A stretch of DNA of 64,000 nucleotides from Puccinellia tenuiflora. Taxonomy: Eukaryota > Streptophyta > Magnoliopsida > Poales > Poaceae. Made by a program: the position numbers and the translations under genes. The notes beneath the pieces were generated by a model. The model ran no database searches and was not told where the DNA came from. It was given only the letters and a program-made list of their open reading frames with translations. This document shows positions 22,701-34,579 of the stretch, one piece after another; the stretch's first letter is position 1, and each line of letters opens with the position of its first letter. The stretch lies in NCBI GenBank assembly GCA_012064385.1, contig QRDG01001986.1, positions 248,001 through 312,000 of the forward strand. Reading direction: 5' to 3'.

Positions 22701-25700
22701 AGCTTAAGCAACGTTGCAACAACAACAGATCGAGCCGATCTAGATTCTGGGCGGAGACGACGACGGGAACCAGCTGGGCATCGGAGGAGGATCGTATGGA
22801 TCTGAGGGTCCCGGCGTCCTGGAGGAAGAGGTGGCGTGCTGGGGAGGCCGACGGCTACCAGATCGAGCCGATCTGGATTCTGGGTCGAGAGGACGACGGG
22901 AACCAGCTGGGCATCGGAGGAGGATCGTATGGATCTGAGGGTCCCGGCATCCTGGAGGAAGAGGGTGGCGTGCTGGGGAGAGGTGCTTCACCGGCGGTGG
23001 GAGAGATGCCATGGTGCCGGGGGAAGTCGCATTGAGGCGCCGCCTCTCTGGTCTCACGACTCGCGAGCATGGACTGTGTGGACGAACGGGTGAGTGAGTT
23101 GAGCCCTAACCCTATCTATTTGGCCCGTTTGCCTCCTTTTCTCCACCAAAATTTCATTTTCGCGCCGGCCCGACCCGACCGCGCAGCGTATGCTTTTTTT
23201 TGGCTTTTCTCGCTTTCGCGCGTGCAAGCGCACGCTCAGCGCGTAAGCGGGCCGCTTACTACCGCTCAACGCTTATTGGGCCGCTCAGGCCTAATCCTGA
23301 GCGATAGCCTACCGATGCGCTCGCTTTCACGCTTAAGCGTGGTGAGGCGTACGCTTTTTTGAACCTTGTGAAATCCTAGCTTGGCTCAGGATGACAGCCA
23401 GTGCTCCGAGACAGGAAGCATCATTGCTGGAGTGGTGGCAGCAGGCAAGACAGATCACTCCCAAGCCGCTGCGGAAAGGTCTCGCCTCCGTCACCCTTCT
23501 ACCACCCTGGATGATTTGGAAACATCGAAACGACTGTGTCTTTGAGGGTGCTCGGCCCTCAATGACCTCACTCCTTTCCAAGGTCAAGGAAGAGGCTGCC
23601 ATGTGGGCAAGAGCTGGAGCAAGCCGGGCTTAGGGTAGTCCTGCCAACGACATGGGATGTTCACATCTGCCTCCTAGGAGGAATGTAAACAACTCTGTAT
23701 TTTCAATGAAATGAAATGCAAAGGTCCTTTGCGCTTTCTCGGAAAAAAAAAACTTATCCATACCCATAAAAACAAATACGGAGCTGCCTTATCTTCTTAC
23801 CTGTAACTTCGCATGCCACAATCTCCTCTGCCTCCACACAAAATTTCTCTCCCTAGTCCCTTTCTGTAGATCACCGGAGGCTGGAGCTTGCTGCTGATGG
23901 CACAGTGCTGACTTGCAGCGCTGCTCCTGGATGCTGGTTAGCAGCTCGATTTCGAGCGTTGATTTTCCACGGTGCTGGTGCGCCGCAGCAACGCGAAATT
24001 ACTCCTCCACCATGGAAGCATGCCCCTGTTGCTTCCAATCTGCTTTGATTCTCACCATGTCGTCATATCAATTGGCTGCTTTAAATCGACGACGCAGTGT
24101 TGGTGATGTGTCTTACCGATCGGCTAATGATGCCTGTTTATCTCGTACCGAACTGTGCTTCTTCCTCTTAATGCAATCTTATGCACTGGGCAAGATGTAG
24201 CCATTGGAAAATACCCATTGCTTTTGGGTATGGACAATATAAGCTCCGATGGGTATGGATAACCTGGGTCTGAACATGGGTAAACCCAAACCCTCCCCAA
24301 CGACAGCCTTACTCTAAACCTTACCCAGTTATTTAGAGTGGCTTCGCATCTTTGAAGTTTTAGAGAAGTTGAAAAAATCCTGACCACTGGGAATGCTACG
24401 AATTGGAAACCTGCAAACAGTCAACCCAAAATATGAAAAATTATTTCTGTACGGAAACGTGACGAGAATTCTTTTTCTATGGAATTTGGAATGTTGTAAA
24501 TTCCTAGCATACCCTACACATATGAATTTTTCACATATTTTGTGAACATCTAATTTAAAGCCACATGTAAAACCAGGCTAGGGCTGAAGTTAATCTGTTT
24601 AAAAGTTTTAGGTTTAATATGGACGGTTTCATAGTTCAGGGCTCAAAAGGGATCTGGCAACCATAGTTCAGGGTTTAAAATTGATTTCTTTCTTAAATAG
24701 TCTAGGCTATGTGGGTTGGAATATTCTGATGTATGTAGGTTTGAATACTCTAGTGTATATATGGGTATTGTGTAGTTTGCTACCGTGCATTGTCCAGTTT
24801 GCTGTATCATATCTTCTGTACAATTGCTATTGTCTATTAATGATTCATGATGGCCAGTTTCTTATTTTCATATTGTTGGTAATGTCCATCTTGCATGTTT
24901 GGTACTCAGATTGCACCGACTTACCTGTCCTCGTGTCTAAACCAAGGCCTAGGGCTCTTGGAGATTCTACTTCTCAAGCAACCCATACAAGACAACCGTC
25001 AAGTGCTGAAGGTATGTTTATTCAACTTGGTATTTTTCTGTTCAGTGTTTCTGTTACTTTATTTGTCACCTAAAACTTGTTTCTGTGAGCAGACTTTGGA
25101 ACTTGTCGTTTGTATGAACTGGAGAATGTTAGTACAAACATCATGAAGGTAAATGTAGTTTGTAATACACGCAGAACTTTCATTTTAATATTTTTAAAAC
25201 ATTTGTTCATGACCATCTTGGGTTTTTAAACATGGCTTATCCTCTGTATAAGTATTCAAACATGACTCTGGAATTTATGTTTTAACTGGCGCAAGAAGAC
25301 GTATCTAATGATATATTTTTTCTCTTGTAGATAGCGGGCATTTACCATTGGAAGCATGGTAGAAAAGGAACCGGGGTTTACTGGTTCCAGCAAGCTCATG
25401 ATAAAGTACGACTGATAGAATCGCTCAACAGTTGTTTGAACGCATTGGGAAGTCAGTCGCAGATGACAATTTTAAGGGTGCCAAAATTCTTTCATTGTTT
25501 CTCCCTACCTTAGTTTTGTGTTCAATATTAGCCAAGTAAAATTAATCAAAATATGCAGACAATTTGGCATAGATATTATCCATGACAGTATCTAATAGTG
25601 ATTTTGCATGGTCAGCAATGGGAAGGGTTGCTCGAGTTACTAGGTTCTGACATTGGTAGTGCAGGTGGGCTTGAATTCCTTCACAGGTAAAATTATCTTT

Positions 25701-26409
25701 TTCACCATCTTTGTTCTTTTCTCTCCACAAGTGTCACACGTCAGCTTAACATATGCTTTTGCAAAGGTACCGAGATTTCAAGAGGTCCCTTCAACAGGCA
25801 CTAGAAGGAAGGACTGGTGAGGCTGCTCGGCAGACCGTGGAGTTTCTTATACAGGTAAATGTACACAGCTAAGTTCCTGCAGTTCGATACTTCAATTCGG
25901 GACCACTGGTAGAAGATGTGTAAAAAGGGCACCAATAGCCTATGTTGTCTCCAGGTTTGTGGCCTTTGGCATTATTTATTTGCTTATATACATGTAATAT
26001 TTCTGCAGCTAATGAGAATCCTTCCACACCACAACGTTTCTGGCTACCCCTCCTACATGACTCAGTAAGCTGTCGTTGGCTCGATAGTACTTAGGATCTT
26101 CATTCAGCAAAGTAGCTTAGCTAGTCATGTATTTCCATCTATTTTAATCCGAATTAACCTTTAAGATGTTTGGAATTTTGATTCCATTTTTGTCACCATC
26201 TTTTCTGCAGGTGAGGCTACTTAACTGCAAACCCCGCCCTTTGTTGAATGTTGCTGAGACGACCTTGTTGCTGAACAAGCTGCAAGAACTGTCAATGGCG
26301 AAGCTACGGCCCTGACTTCTGCAGTAATCAGCTACCAGGCCATGCACTGAGTTCTGTCAGATTGGCTCTGGCATCAAATCTTGCCCGTGCCATTCTTGAA
26401 GAACCTTGA
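16721..26409 (+). CDS. NUP85: NUP85 nucleoporin, 18 exons, with homopolymer frameshifts
   Basis: Structural component of the Y-shaped (Nup107-160) scaffold of the nuclear pore. Exons: 16,721-17,148; 17,539-17,641; 17,770-17,881; 17,988-18,071; 18,291-18,362; 18,439-18,495; 19,138-19,257; 20,431-20,630; 21,297-21,407; 21,495-21,532; 21,620-21,776; 24,910-25,011; 25,093-25,148; 25,331-25,476; 25,616-25,686; 25,767-25,854; 26,009-26,064; 26,211-26,409. Recognised by plant NUP85 segments such as MPGM at the start, FALLQSRKNA, EKPTSLKAAWELLEIFYVD, WLPERLVDWLA, HGSYQLDQ, EELHRLVYAQVLSSH, STPQRFWLPLLHD and LNKLQELS. Allowing for indels the product is about 733 residues, near the family size. Single-base indels disrupt the frame at 17,832 (+T), 20,531 (+T), 20,611 (-T), 20,616 (-A), 25,102 (-T), 25,414 (-A), about 26,020 (-C) and 26,310 (+C). 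An extra G at 25,477 shifts a donor. All other splice sites and codons look intact. Confidence 0.92.
19258..20430 (+). other. NUP85 intron 7 (1.2 kb), nothing recognised
   Basis: GT-AG bounded intron with T-rich sequence and short meaningless open frames. No transposon termini were found by eye. Confidence 0.5.
22342..23750 (+). mobile_element. 5'-truncated LINE with poly-A tail, split by another element
   Basis: The left part encodes the zf-RVT motif EETIHHLLLVCPFSRQAWHE. The right part (from about 23,367) continues with ILAWLR, EWWQQARQ, PPWMIWKHRND and KEEAAMWARAGA, the usual C-terminus of grass LINEs. It ends in an A-run at 23,743-23,750. AACTTACCCAT (22,331-22,341) and AACTTATCCAT (23,751-23,761) are probable target-site duplications (10 of 11 matching). 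The insertion lies within the long-TIR element. Confidence 0.7.
22442..23366. mobile_element. hAT-like non-autonomous element inside the LINE
   Basis: Termini CAAGGTTCAAAAAAGCG and CGCTTTTTTGAACCTTG (approximate; the right arm reads GTACGCTTTTTTGAACCTTG) form an inverted repeat. It is flanked by TGAATCC on the left and TGAAATCC on the right, an 8-bp duplication with one base lost. The body has GC-rich direct repeats (ATCGAGCCGATCTGGATTC and GGAGGATCGTATGGATCTGA recur at about 22,729/22,861 and 22,786/22,918). No transposase is seen. Confidence 0.6.
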
Positions 26410-27137
26410 AGTCTGGTTGTATTTGGTGGAGTATCAGCTCCAGTTTGTTGGAGGTTCCAAATGTTGGTGTAGTTAACATTATCAGGCATTCGCTCCAGTT
26501 TTTTTTTTTTTTTTTTTTTTGTTCTTGAGAAAAGCTTGAACTGGCATTCGTTCTAGGTTGTGCCATAGATGTACCATATATTGTCTTTAGATTAGTGATC
26601 CCAGTTGCTTAAATCCTACAGTGTAGTTACTTCTGACATGCGCAATGAGCTTGAAAAGAAAAGATCTGAACGACTTTGCCCTGTTTTGAACCGGAGAGGG
26701 TATATCCATGTTGATTGGTTTTAGTATGAGAGTCCCCATCACCCTATGTCTTCCACTCCGTATCAATTCAATGGATGTTTTTGTTTGTATTTTACTATGC
26801 TTAAATCCATGTCATCAACCATCTTATGCACTTGTATACTCCAACAACTCACAAGTTTCGAGTTCTTGTCGAAGCGAGAAAATTTCAAACCATGTACTAG
26901 ACTGGAAGATACTAGACATTCTATGCTTCGGTACAAATCTTTGGTGATCTCTTACACAGCTTGTAGTCGGCATATTGTTCATGCTCTCGTCCGCGTTTTC
27001 TAAAATGACCTGTGTATTCGTTCTGGAAATGAACTGCTCCAAATCATTCGACAGCAGTACCTCATTGCTTCGGTTCAGTCAGGTTACTATACGATGCGTA
27101 AATAAAAAGTTCAATAAACTGCGAAAAAGCCAGGGCA

Positions 27138-27198
27138 CCAACTCCACTGCTCTGCTGATCAAACACTTCACCCGCCCCCCAACTCCACTGCTCTGCTG
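27138..27198 (+). repeat. 20-bp direct repeat just upstream of the STT3A start
   Basis: CCAACTCCACTGCTCTGCTG occurs at 27,138-27,157 and again at 27,179-27,198, eight bases before the start codon. Probably a small duplication in the leader. Confidence 0.8.
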
Positions 27199-27205
27199 AG
27201 CAGCA

Positions 27206-30200
27206 ATGGCGGAGATCGAGGCTTCCACGGCGGCCAGCGGCGAGGGCCGACTTCGGAAAAGCCTTGGGCGGCGTGCTTTGTGCTTTCACGCTCCTCCTTA
27301 TCGGCGTCCTCGCCTTCTCGATCCGCCTCTTCTCCGTAAGATCCATTCCAGCATTCCTCTAGATCCTACTGCGAATTGCATTAGGGTTTCTCGAACTCTG
27401 CCTCACATGTGATGTCCCTCGGTGATGTGCCATTGTGCCGCAGGTGATCAAGTACGAGAGCGTGATCCACGAGTTCGATCCCTACTTCAACTACCGCGTC
27501 ACCCAGGTTAGTTTCTGCGGCGCCAAACTGTAGTTGCGAGGAACATATACCGTTGGGACTTGGGATTAATATATTTTGTCTTTGTGTTTCCAAAGCAGTA
27601 CTGTTGCGTAATAATATCCCTTTCTTTCCATTATGTTTCCCTGCTGTCTCAGTTCTTGTCAAAGAATGGAATCTACAAGTTCTGGAACTGGTTTGACGAC
27701 CGAACATGGTACGGCATGAATCCTTCATAACGCGTTATGTATTACCCGCGAGCTGTTTCTGACAGTATTTGTGTTATTAGGTACCCACTTGGGCGTGTTA
27801 TCGGTGGCACTGTCTATCCTGGTTTGACACTGACGACTGGCACCATATGGTGGTATGTCCAATGTTTCATCATAACATAGCATAGAGCAATGCATTGTCG
27901 GATAGGTTTGAAAAACTGAAAATTGTGCCTCAACTGCTTGGTTGCAGGTTGCTGAACTCCCTTAACATCCCATTGTCGGTGGAGACCGTCTGCGTGTTCA
28001 CTGCTCCGGTTTTTTCAGCAAATGCTTCCTGGGCAACTTATCTGTTGACGAAGGTTGTTTTATTGATACTGTATAAAATTACATGTGCTTACACTAGTTC
28101 TACAACCACAAAAGTTCTTTTAGTAACTATGCATTTTCCCTTACAGGAAGCAAAGGGTCACGGGGCTGGTTTGATGGCAGCAACTATCTTAGCGATGGTA
28201 TGCTCTGTTTCCTTTTGTATTTTCTTTTATGGACGGGACTACTCAGTTTGGCTATGAGAAAAATTAAGTTTCTTTATATGCTTATCTGATTTATATTTCT
28301 CATTTTATACCTTGCTTTTAATTCTTGTATCTTGATACTTTGTTGTGAATCCCAATGGATAAAATGTAGGCTAGGTCTGGTCTTCTAGTCATTTGTGGGT
28401 AAAATAGATAATGGGATAATTTACGGGATGTATTTCTGTTAGCTTTGTAAAAGTTGCTTCCATATCTCCAGCTGTATCAGCTAAAGCTTTTGTAAAAGTA
28501 TTTCCTCATTCTTCCTACCTGAATAACTTCCCGATTCCTTATTTTGTAGGTTATTCTCAATAACCTCTGTTCCAGAACACTTCTGAAATCACTTGTCAGC
28601 TGGTCAATGTTTAGGAGCTGAATTTGGCGTTTTCAAACAAAGGAGCCATATTTTAGTATTCTGATTTGGGTGCCGGTCCATTTTACGTCCTAATCATTTC
28701 AAATGACCTGATTTGGTCTTTCAACTTTTGCCATTTATCCAAAGAAGCCTGTGTAACCGGCAAGGTTCATTTCCTGCATGTCAAAAACACGTGAGATCAG
28801 ATAGATCTTACAATTGTATAATCAGCACAACCTAGCATGGAACTAAAACTGAGAGCCGAGTGACCGAAACAGCTCTATCAAAAAGTTTAGGTCCTAAAAC
28901 AGCCTGGGGAAATCTGAAAAATAGGGGACTGCAACCCAATGCTGGGAACCAGAGTCCTTCTGAATTATGGAGTTTGAAATTTCCCGTCACTGCAAATCCT
29001 TTCTCGCAAAAAATAAAATAAAAAAGTAAACCTTATATGAATTAATGGTCATTGCTTGTATGGGCCAACGGGGTAGAGGCTAGGTTCTGTCATTTTTTTT
29101 AAAGATCTGCAGCATGAGACTGTCTTTCCATCTTTTCATATATGCTTACCAACTACTATATCCTTAGGCCGCAGCTTGTAAATAGCACTTGATCGAAAAC
29201 CTACTTATTGTTCCTCCCACTACGCAGGTTCCCTCTTACATCTCAAGATCTGTTGCAGGCAGCTACGATAACGAAGCAGTAGCAATATTTGCTTTAATAT
29301 TCACATTTTATCTATATGTAAAGGTTAGGCTCTCAAAGTCTCCTTAAAATCTTAGTGCTGGTTCTTTTTTCCCTTCTCTTTGTACCTTTAAGAAGATAAT
29401 ATAAAATGACTATGCAGACACTAAACACGGGATCACTCTTTTATGCAACGCTTAATTCTCTTTCCTACTTTTATATGGTAAGTTTTTCTTCGACAATTTT
29501 AGAATCGCTACAAGATACAGCGAATTCTTCAAATTACAGTGCATTTCCGCTTTTCAGGTCTGTTCATGGGGAGGTTACACATTCATCATCAACCTTATCC
29601 CAATGCATGTTCTCTTGTGTATTGTAACTGGTCGTTACTCTTCACGACTCTACATTGCTTATGCTCCCCTTGTAAGTCCATATGTCTAGTGCCTTGCCAG
29701 TTCCTTATGCACAAATGAACGGCAGAAATTCTTGTTATAAGAATTAGCACCATGCAGGTTGTACTGGGAACACTTCTGGCAGCATTGGTACCTGTGGTTG
29801 GTTTTAATGCAGTATTGACATCGGAGCACTTTGCATCATTTCTGGTACACCAACTAGTTATCTAAGCATGTGTTTGTTTCTTCCCTTAACTTTTCTGATT
29901 CACCCAACTTTTGCATGTCGGTTAAAAAATGACAAACTACTTTCTCTTTTATCTCTGAAAATGATGTTTGTATTCCAGGTGTTTATAATCCTCCATGTTG
30001 TTGCTCTTGTGTATTTCATCAAAGGACTTTTAACTCCTCGTCTGTTCAAAGTGGCCATGACATTTGTACTAACAATTGGTCTGTAAGTTTCTGATGTCAA
30101 AACCAGCTAAAGTGCATTAAAATATGTGTTACACTTGCTAGTGATTCATAATGTTGACAGAATAAACATTTGTGTCTCATAAGTCAAAACAAAGCAGATA

Positions 30201-33200
30201 TTCTGTACACATTCTAATATCATGGTTTCTGCAGAGCTCTTTGCTTCACTGTAGTAGCGATACTTGTTGCGTTGGTGGCATCTAGCCCAACAAAAGGTTG
30301 GAGTGGACGCAGTTTGAGTTTACTTGACCCGTAAGTTCTCATCAAAATATCTCTGCCACTACTCCATAATCATTGGTTTAAGGTTAGTAAATCCTAATAA
30401 GATCATAAAGACTTCCATTCTAGAAATTTTTTCAAAAATCCAAACAGCCTTTCTATTTATCCATTTAATTCATCATTCAATAAAATAAACCTTTTTCAGT
30501 TCTTTCCATTTATTGAAATAATATTCAAAACTGAAAGAAGAAAACTATTGTCTTGTTTTTTGTTCATTAATAACTTAACCTGACCTTGTCAACAATTAAA
30601 CTTGATGGAAACTGAAATTAGAACCTTTCATCTGGATTTAAAGTTTGCAAAGGAGATGTATGATTTCAGGGGATTTGTGCTTGGTAGAGAAAGAACTGTG
30701 ATTTCTATTGCCGATAGCAACACATTTAGTGATTCCTTGAATTTTGTTATGTTTGCAAGAAGGGACATATTTTTTTATTCCTGTTATAATGAGTTCATAC
30801 TTTCTTCCTTCCTGTATAAGATAATTCTCGGATTCTTTTGTTTTGTTCCATTCTGACAGAACATATGCAAGCAAGTACATCCCTATCATTGCTAGCGTGA
30901 GCGAACATCAACCACCTACCTGGCCTTCTTACTTTATGGACATCAATGTGCTAGCCTTCTTAGTTCCTGCTGGGATCATAGTAAGTATTCATGTGTTGTT
31001 GAAAAATGGAGCGTTTTTAGTGATTTTCATCACGGTTTAATTTTAATTTGTTTTAAACACATTTGCAGTCATGTTTCTTACCTTTTTCCGACGCAAGCTC
31101 ATTTTGGTCCTGTACTTGGTAACTTCAGTATACTTCTCCGGGGTAATGGTAAGTCTTCATTGCGAAATACATTTAGACTACTGTACTAGTTTATTTATTA
31201 GTTGATAGTGATATTAGTGCAATGTTAGGTCCGACTTATGCTTGTCCTCGCCCCTGCTGCATGCATTTTGGCTGGGATTGCTCTATCAGAAGCTTTTAAT
31301 GTCCTCACACGATCAATGAAATTTCAGCGCCCACTATCAGATGACGGCCTTCCTACTGTATGATTATTTCTTCATTATTAATTTTCTCATCTAGACTTAG
31401 TTCTGTATAAGGCTTACTGATGTATACTTGTCCTGTCGAATTTAAGGCAGGGGAGAGTACTCCAGGGAGCTCCATTACTGCAGCCACTACGACAAATGCA
31501 ATGAAAAATGGAACCATAACAAAAGGAAAAACAGAAAATGTTTCAAAGGAAAGACCATCAAAGAAGACTCGGAAGGAGAAAGAAACGGTGCCAAGTTCTC
31601 GTGTTAGGCCTGAAAAGGAGGAGAAGCTTTGTGTGCTGCCTTCTGAAGCATCCGCCATGGGTATACTGTTTCTGATTATACTTTGTGGACTTTATGTGGT
31701 AAGGAATCTGTTCTCAGTGGAAGCAGCATCCTCGTTATAGCAAGACTGTTAGTCAACAATGCCATTTTTGCAGGTCCATTGTGTATGGGCAGCTGCAGAA
31801 GCATACTCTGCACCCTCAATTGTGCTGACATCTCATTCACATGACGGGTTGCATGTTTTTGATGATTTCCGTGAAGCTTATGCATGGCTGAGCCATAACT
31901 CAGAAGTAGATGATAAAGTAATGCCTTCAAACCTATCCTTATCACTTGAATTTCATCATTCTAATAGTATGATGGTAATGATTACTGTAGGTTGCATCAT
32001 GGTGGTAGATGATAAAGTAATGCCTTCAAACCTATCCTTATCACTTGAATTTCATCATTCTAATAGTATGATGGTAATGATTACTGTAGGTTGCATCATG
32101 GTGGGACTATGGTTATCAGACAACTGCAATGGCCAACAGGACTGTGATTGTAGACAATAATACCTGGAATAACACACACATAGCGACAGTTGGGACAGCA
32201 ATGTCATCCCCAGAAAAAGCAGCATGGAAGATCTTCAATTCCTTAGATGTCAAATATGTGCTTGTTGTCTTTGGAGGTTGATACCGGTTTTGGGCTTGTA
32301 AAATTAACCATATTTTAAACAGGTGCTTTGTGAATCCAGACCCCCTAACACCTGATGATTTTATTTTCAGGGCTTATTGGCTACCCAAGTGATGATATTA
32401 ATAAGTTCCTCTGGATGGTTCGAATTGGAGGTGGCGAATTCCCTCACATTAAGGAACAGGATTACCTTGTGAGTTGTGAACTTGCCTTTTGCAACTCATT
32501 GCGCATATTGTATCGTGGTAGCAAACTGAAATATTTTTTGCATTCTATTAACTTGTGGAAGAAAAGCACTGTCATCTATGTGAAATTTCAACTTTCTTCT
32601 GAATTATTATCTTATATAATTTCTATAGAGAGATGGCAACTACCGTGTTGATGCTCAGGGCACCCCAACGATGCTGAATTGTCTCATGTACAAGCTTTGT
32701 TATTACAGGTCTGTAAATGCAGAGGAAGATACCATACCATGCTCAAGTAACACAATTATGGATTTTCTTTTTGACATTCATTCTTCTTTGCATCTAGATT
32801 TGCTGAGACTGATGGTAAGGGATTCGATAGAGCGAGAAGATATGAAATAGGAAGGAAGCATTTTAAGCTGACCCATTTTGAGGAGGTACAGTGCTGTTAC
32901 ACTTCCCCTCAATCATTCGGAAGGAATAACCCCCTTCCCATGACTATGCAGCCGTGACGTGTTCATGTACCATATTGCTTAATGCAGGTTTTTACAACCC
33001 ACCACTGGATGGTTAGGATTTACAAACTGAAACCGCAAAAGAACAGGGTCCGAGGAAAGTTGAAACTGAAATCCGTAAGTCAGACAACACTGCAGCTTTC
33101 CTACAAACATTTGCTTTTGATAACATATTTTCCCTTGCTTCTTAACCGCAGAGCTCAAAAGCAAGTTTAATGCGCAAAGGGGCCGGAAAGAAGAACCCAT

Positions 33201-33208
33201 GGCAATAG
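27206..33208 (+). CDS. STT3A: STT3A, catalytic subunit of oligosaccharyltransferase, 23 exons
   Basis: Transfers the dolichol-linked glycan to Asn-X-Ser/Thr of proteins entering the ER (GT66 family, many membrane spans in the N-terminal two thirds). Exons: 27,206-27,335; 27,444-27,506; 27,653-27,708; 27,781-27,852; 27,948-28,053; 28,147-28,197; 29,228-29,323; 29,418-29,477; 29,558-29,671; 29,758-29,844; 29,979-30,082; 30,235-30,330; 30,860-30,980; 31,069-31,148; 31,229-31,357; 31,447-31,698; 31,774-31,917; 32,090-32,276; 32,371-32,468; 32,629-32,708; 32,798-32,885; 32,988-33,074; 33,152-33,208. About 785 residues. Catalytic motifs: HEFDPYFN (Asp about 55), SYDNEA (about 171-176), SVSE (about 357-360) and WWDYG (about 591-595). 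A Lys/Glu-rich low-complexity loop (about 456-530) precedes the luminal domain. Two single-base indels (27,257-27,260 +A; 31,102-31,105 -T) break the frame. STT3A rather than STT3B is judged by similarity of the N-terminal half. Confidence 0.93.
28198..29227 (+). other. STT3A intron 6 (1.0 kb), no recognised insertion
   Basis: GT-AG intron, AT-rich, without clear transposon termini or open frames. Confidence 0.5.
31906..32103 (+). repeat. Perfect 99-bp tandem duplication across STT3A intron 17
   Basis: Copies 31,906-32,004 and 32,005-32,103 appear identical. Each holds the last 12 bases of exon 17 (encoding VDDK), the whole short intron and the first 15 bases of exon 18 (encoding VASWW). Splicing from the first donor to the second acceptor restores the normal message. 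Using all four sites would insert a 27-base exon containing an in-frame TAG inside the catalytic WWDYG motif. Confidence 0.9.
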
Positions 33209-34019
33209 CCGAATAGAGATCAGAGGTTGTGTTGTGGTCAACACTAGCTCTTACGCCTGAAAAAACATACCAACTCACTATTCAGCTTGCCCAAACTGCC
33301 CAGACTCAGAGAAAAGTGCACACTCGCGAGAAGAACTAGATGAGAGATATCCCAAATTGTTGCTTTATTTAATAATTCCTAGGATTAGAAGAGATAGATG
33401 CTTCACGGCGTTTCAGGTTTTTTCCCCCTTACACCTTCAATACATTTCTGGAACATTAGGGAGTGCTGATGATTTTTTTTTTTTGGTATAGGTCATGTAG
33501 TTCAAGGATGAGAGCTTTATCCCTGCTATAGGAGATTCCGTTTTCTGTGTAGTAATTAAGTGAGAACCACATGAACAATAGAAATTTAGAATGATGTCAA
33601 CAATTGAACCAATGACAAGCTGACAACTTGTTATGTTACCAGCAAGTTCACTAGTGCATGTTACTAGCCCGATATATATTTTCAGTTTACGTTTCATTTG
33701 GGTCTAGGAGTTTGATTTTTTTTTTTATAATCTCAGTGTTTGCTTGATTAGTCAAGTATATCATTAATCCGATGTAGGAGTAGATAGTTGCAACTAGTGC
33801 TCAGATCTGTTATTGCTAATTGGCTTGACTATCATTGCACTATACTGCTATGCACACAAGCATATTGTGATGCAAAATGAGCTACAGTATTACGCAAGTT
33901 GCATTTAAAATTGCATTCTAACACTTGAAAATTTGCTCTAAATCCAACTTGCTATCAAGCCAGTTTCGATCTACCACCTGTTACCTGTATAGTTTCTCAG
34001 GTGTATGAGGGGTTTCCTA
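33209..34019 (+). other. STT3A 3' UTR and intergenic sequence
   Basis: AT-rich with T-runs at 33,473-33,484 and 33,717-33,725. No coding signal. The polyadenylation point cannot be fixed. Confidence 0.4.
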
Positions 34020-34570
34020 GAATGGATTGGAAAATGATTCGGATCAGGTTGCATGGTTCATGTAGATGGTGTACAACCTGTGGCAAGCTCGAAACGACGC
34101 AAGAGAGTCCTTAAAAATAGAAGATCCAATGGTAATTGGTCGCAAATCGGATCCAATGATAATTGGTTGCAAGTCGGTGGCAGCAGCTGAAGAATGGTTA
34201 AACATTTGTAAACGCACTGAGCCGAGTATGCCTAAGCCGAGGGAGCGTTGGCTCCCGCTGGATACGGGCTGACACTGGCACAAGGAGGCGTTTCGAATGG
34301 TTGATGGCAGTGGTGGGGGCGGTGTGGTCATCAGAGATCACCATGGTGGTTTCGTGGCTGGAGCGTCCTATTTCCCCCTACGTTGATGATGGCGAAGGAG
34401 CGGAGCTAATGGCGTGTGGTAGAGCCGTGAAGCTTCCACATGAGTCAAGGTTATCGAAAGTGGTACTAGAAACGGATAGCATGGGAGCTGCGATGAAGCT
34501 GACAAAGGAGGACAAGGATCGATCTGTTCACGGTCCGTTGGTTGATGAAATCAAGTCCATCTTTCGGTGA
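34020..34570 (+). pseudogene. LINE remnant: zf-RVT tail and RNase H-like (RVT_3) domain
   Basis: VYNLWQARNDARE (34,066 on) matches the linker seen after the zinc-binding region of plant non-LTR elements. After a stop and frame change, GGGVVIRDHHGGFVAG, EGAELMACGRAVKL and LETDSM give the RNase H-like fold signature up to 34,567. Interrupted by stops and without flanking duplications, so a dead fragment. Confidence 0.65.
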
Positions 34571-34579
34571 AAGCTATTA

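Larger units (their letters stand above)
21862..24693. mobile_element. Long-TIR DNA element in NUP85 intron 11
   Basis: The left arm (about 21,862-22,005) contains TATTTTGAACCCTGAA, CTATGAACCCTGAACT and GAGCCCTAGTCTGGTTTT. The right arm (about 24,560-24,693) carries the same motifs in the same order on the opposite strand (TTCAGGGTTTAAAAT, ATAGTTCAGGGCTC, AAAACCAGGCTAGGGCT). These are inverted repeats of about 140 bp, as in Mutator-like elements. No transposase is visible. The body is filled by a LINE and other sequence. A clear target duplication was not found. Confidence 0.55.

Noticed and set aside
22670..23093. Repeated Arg/Gly/Trp-rich ORFs as a possible repeat protein
   Set aside because: They arise from a direct duplication within the hAT-like element and have no start context or family match.
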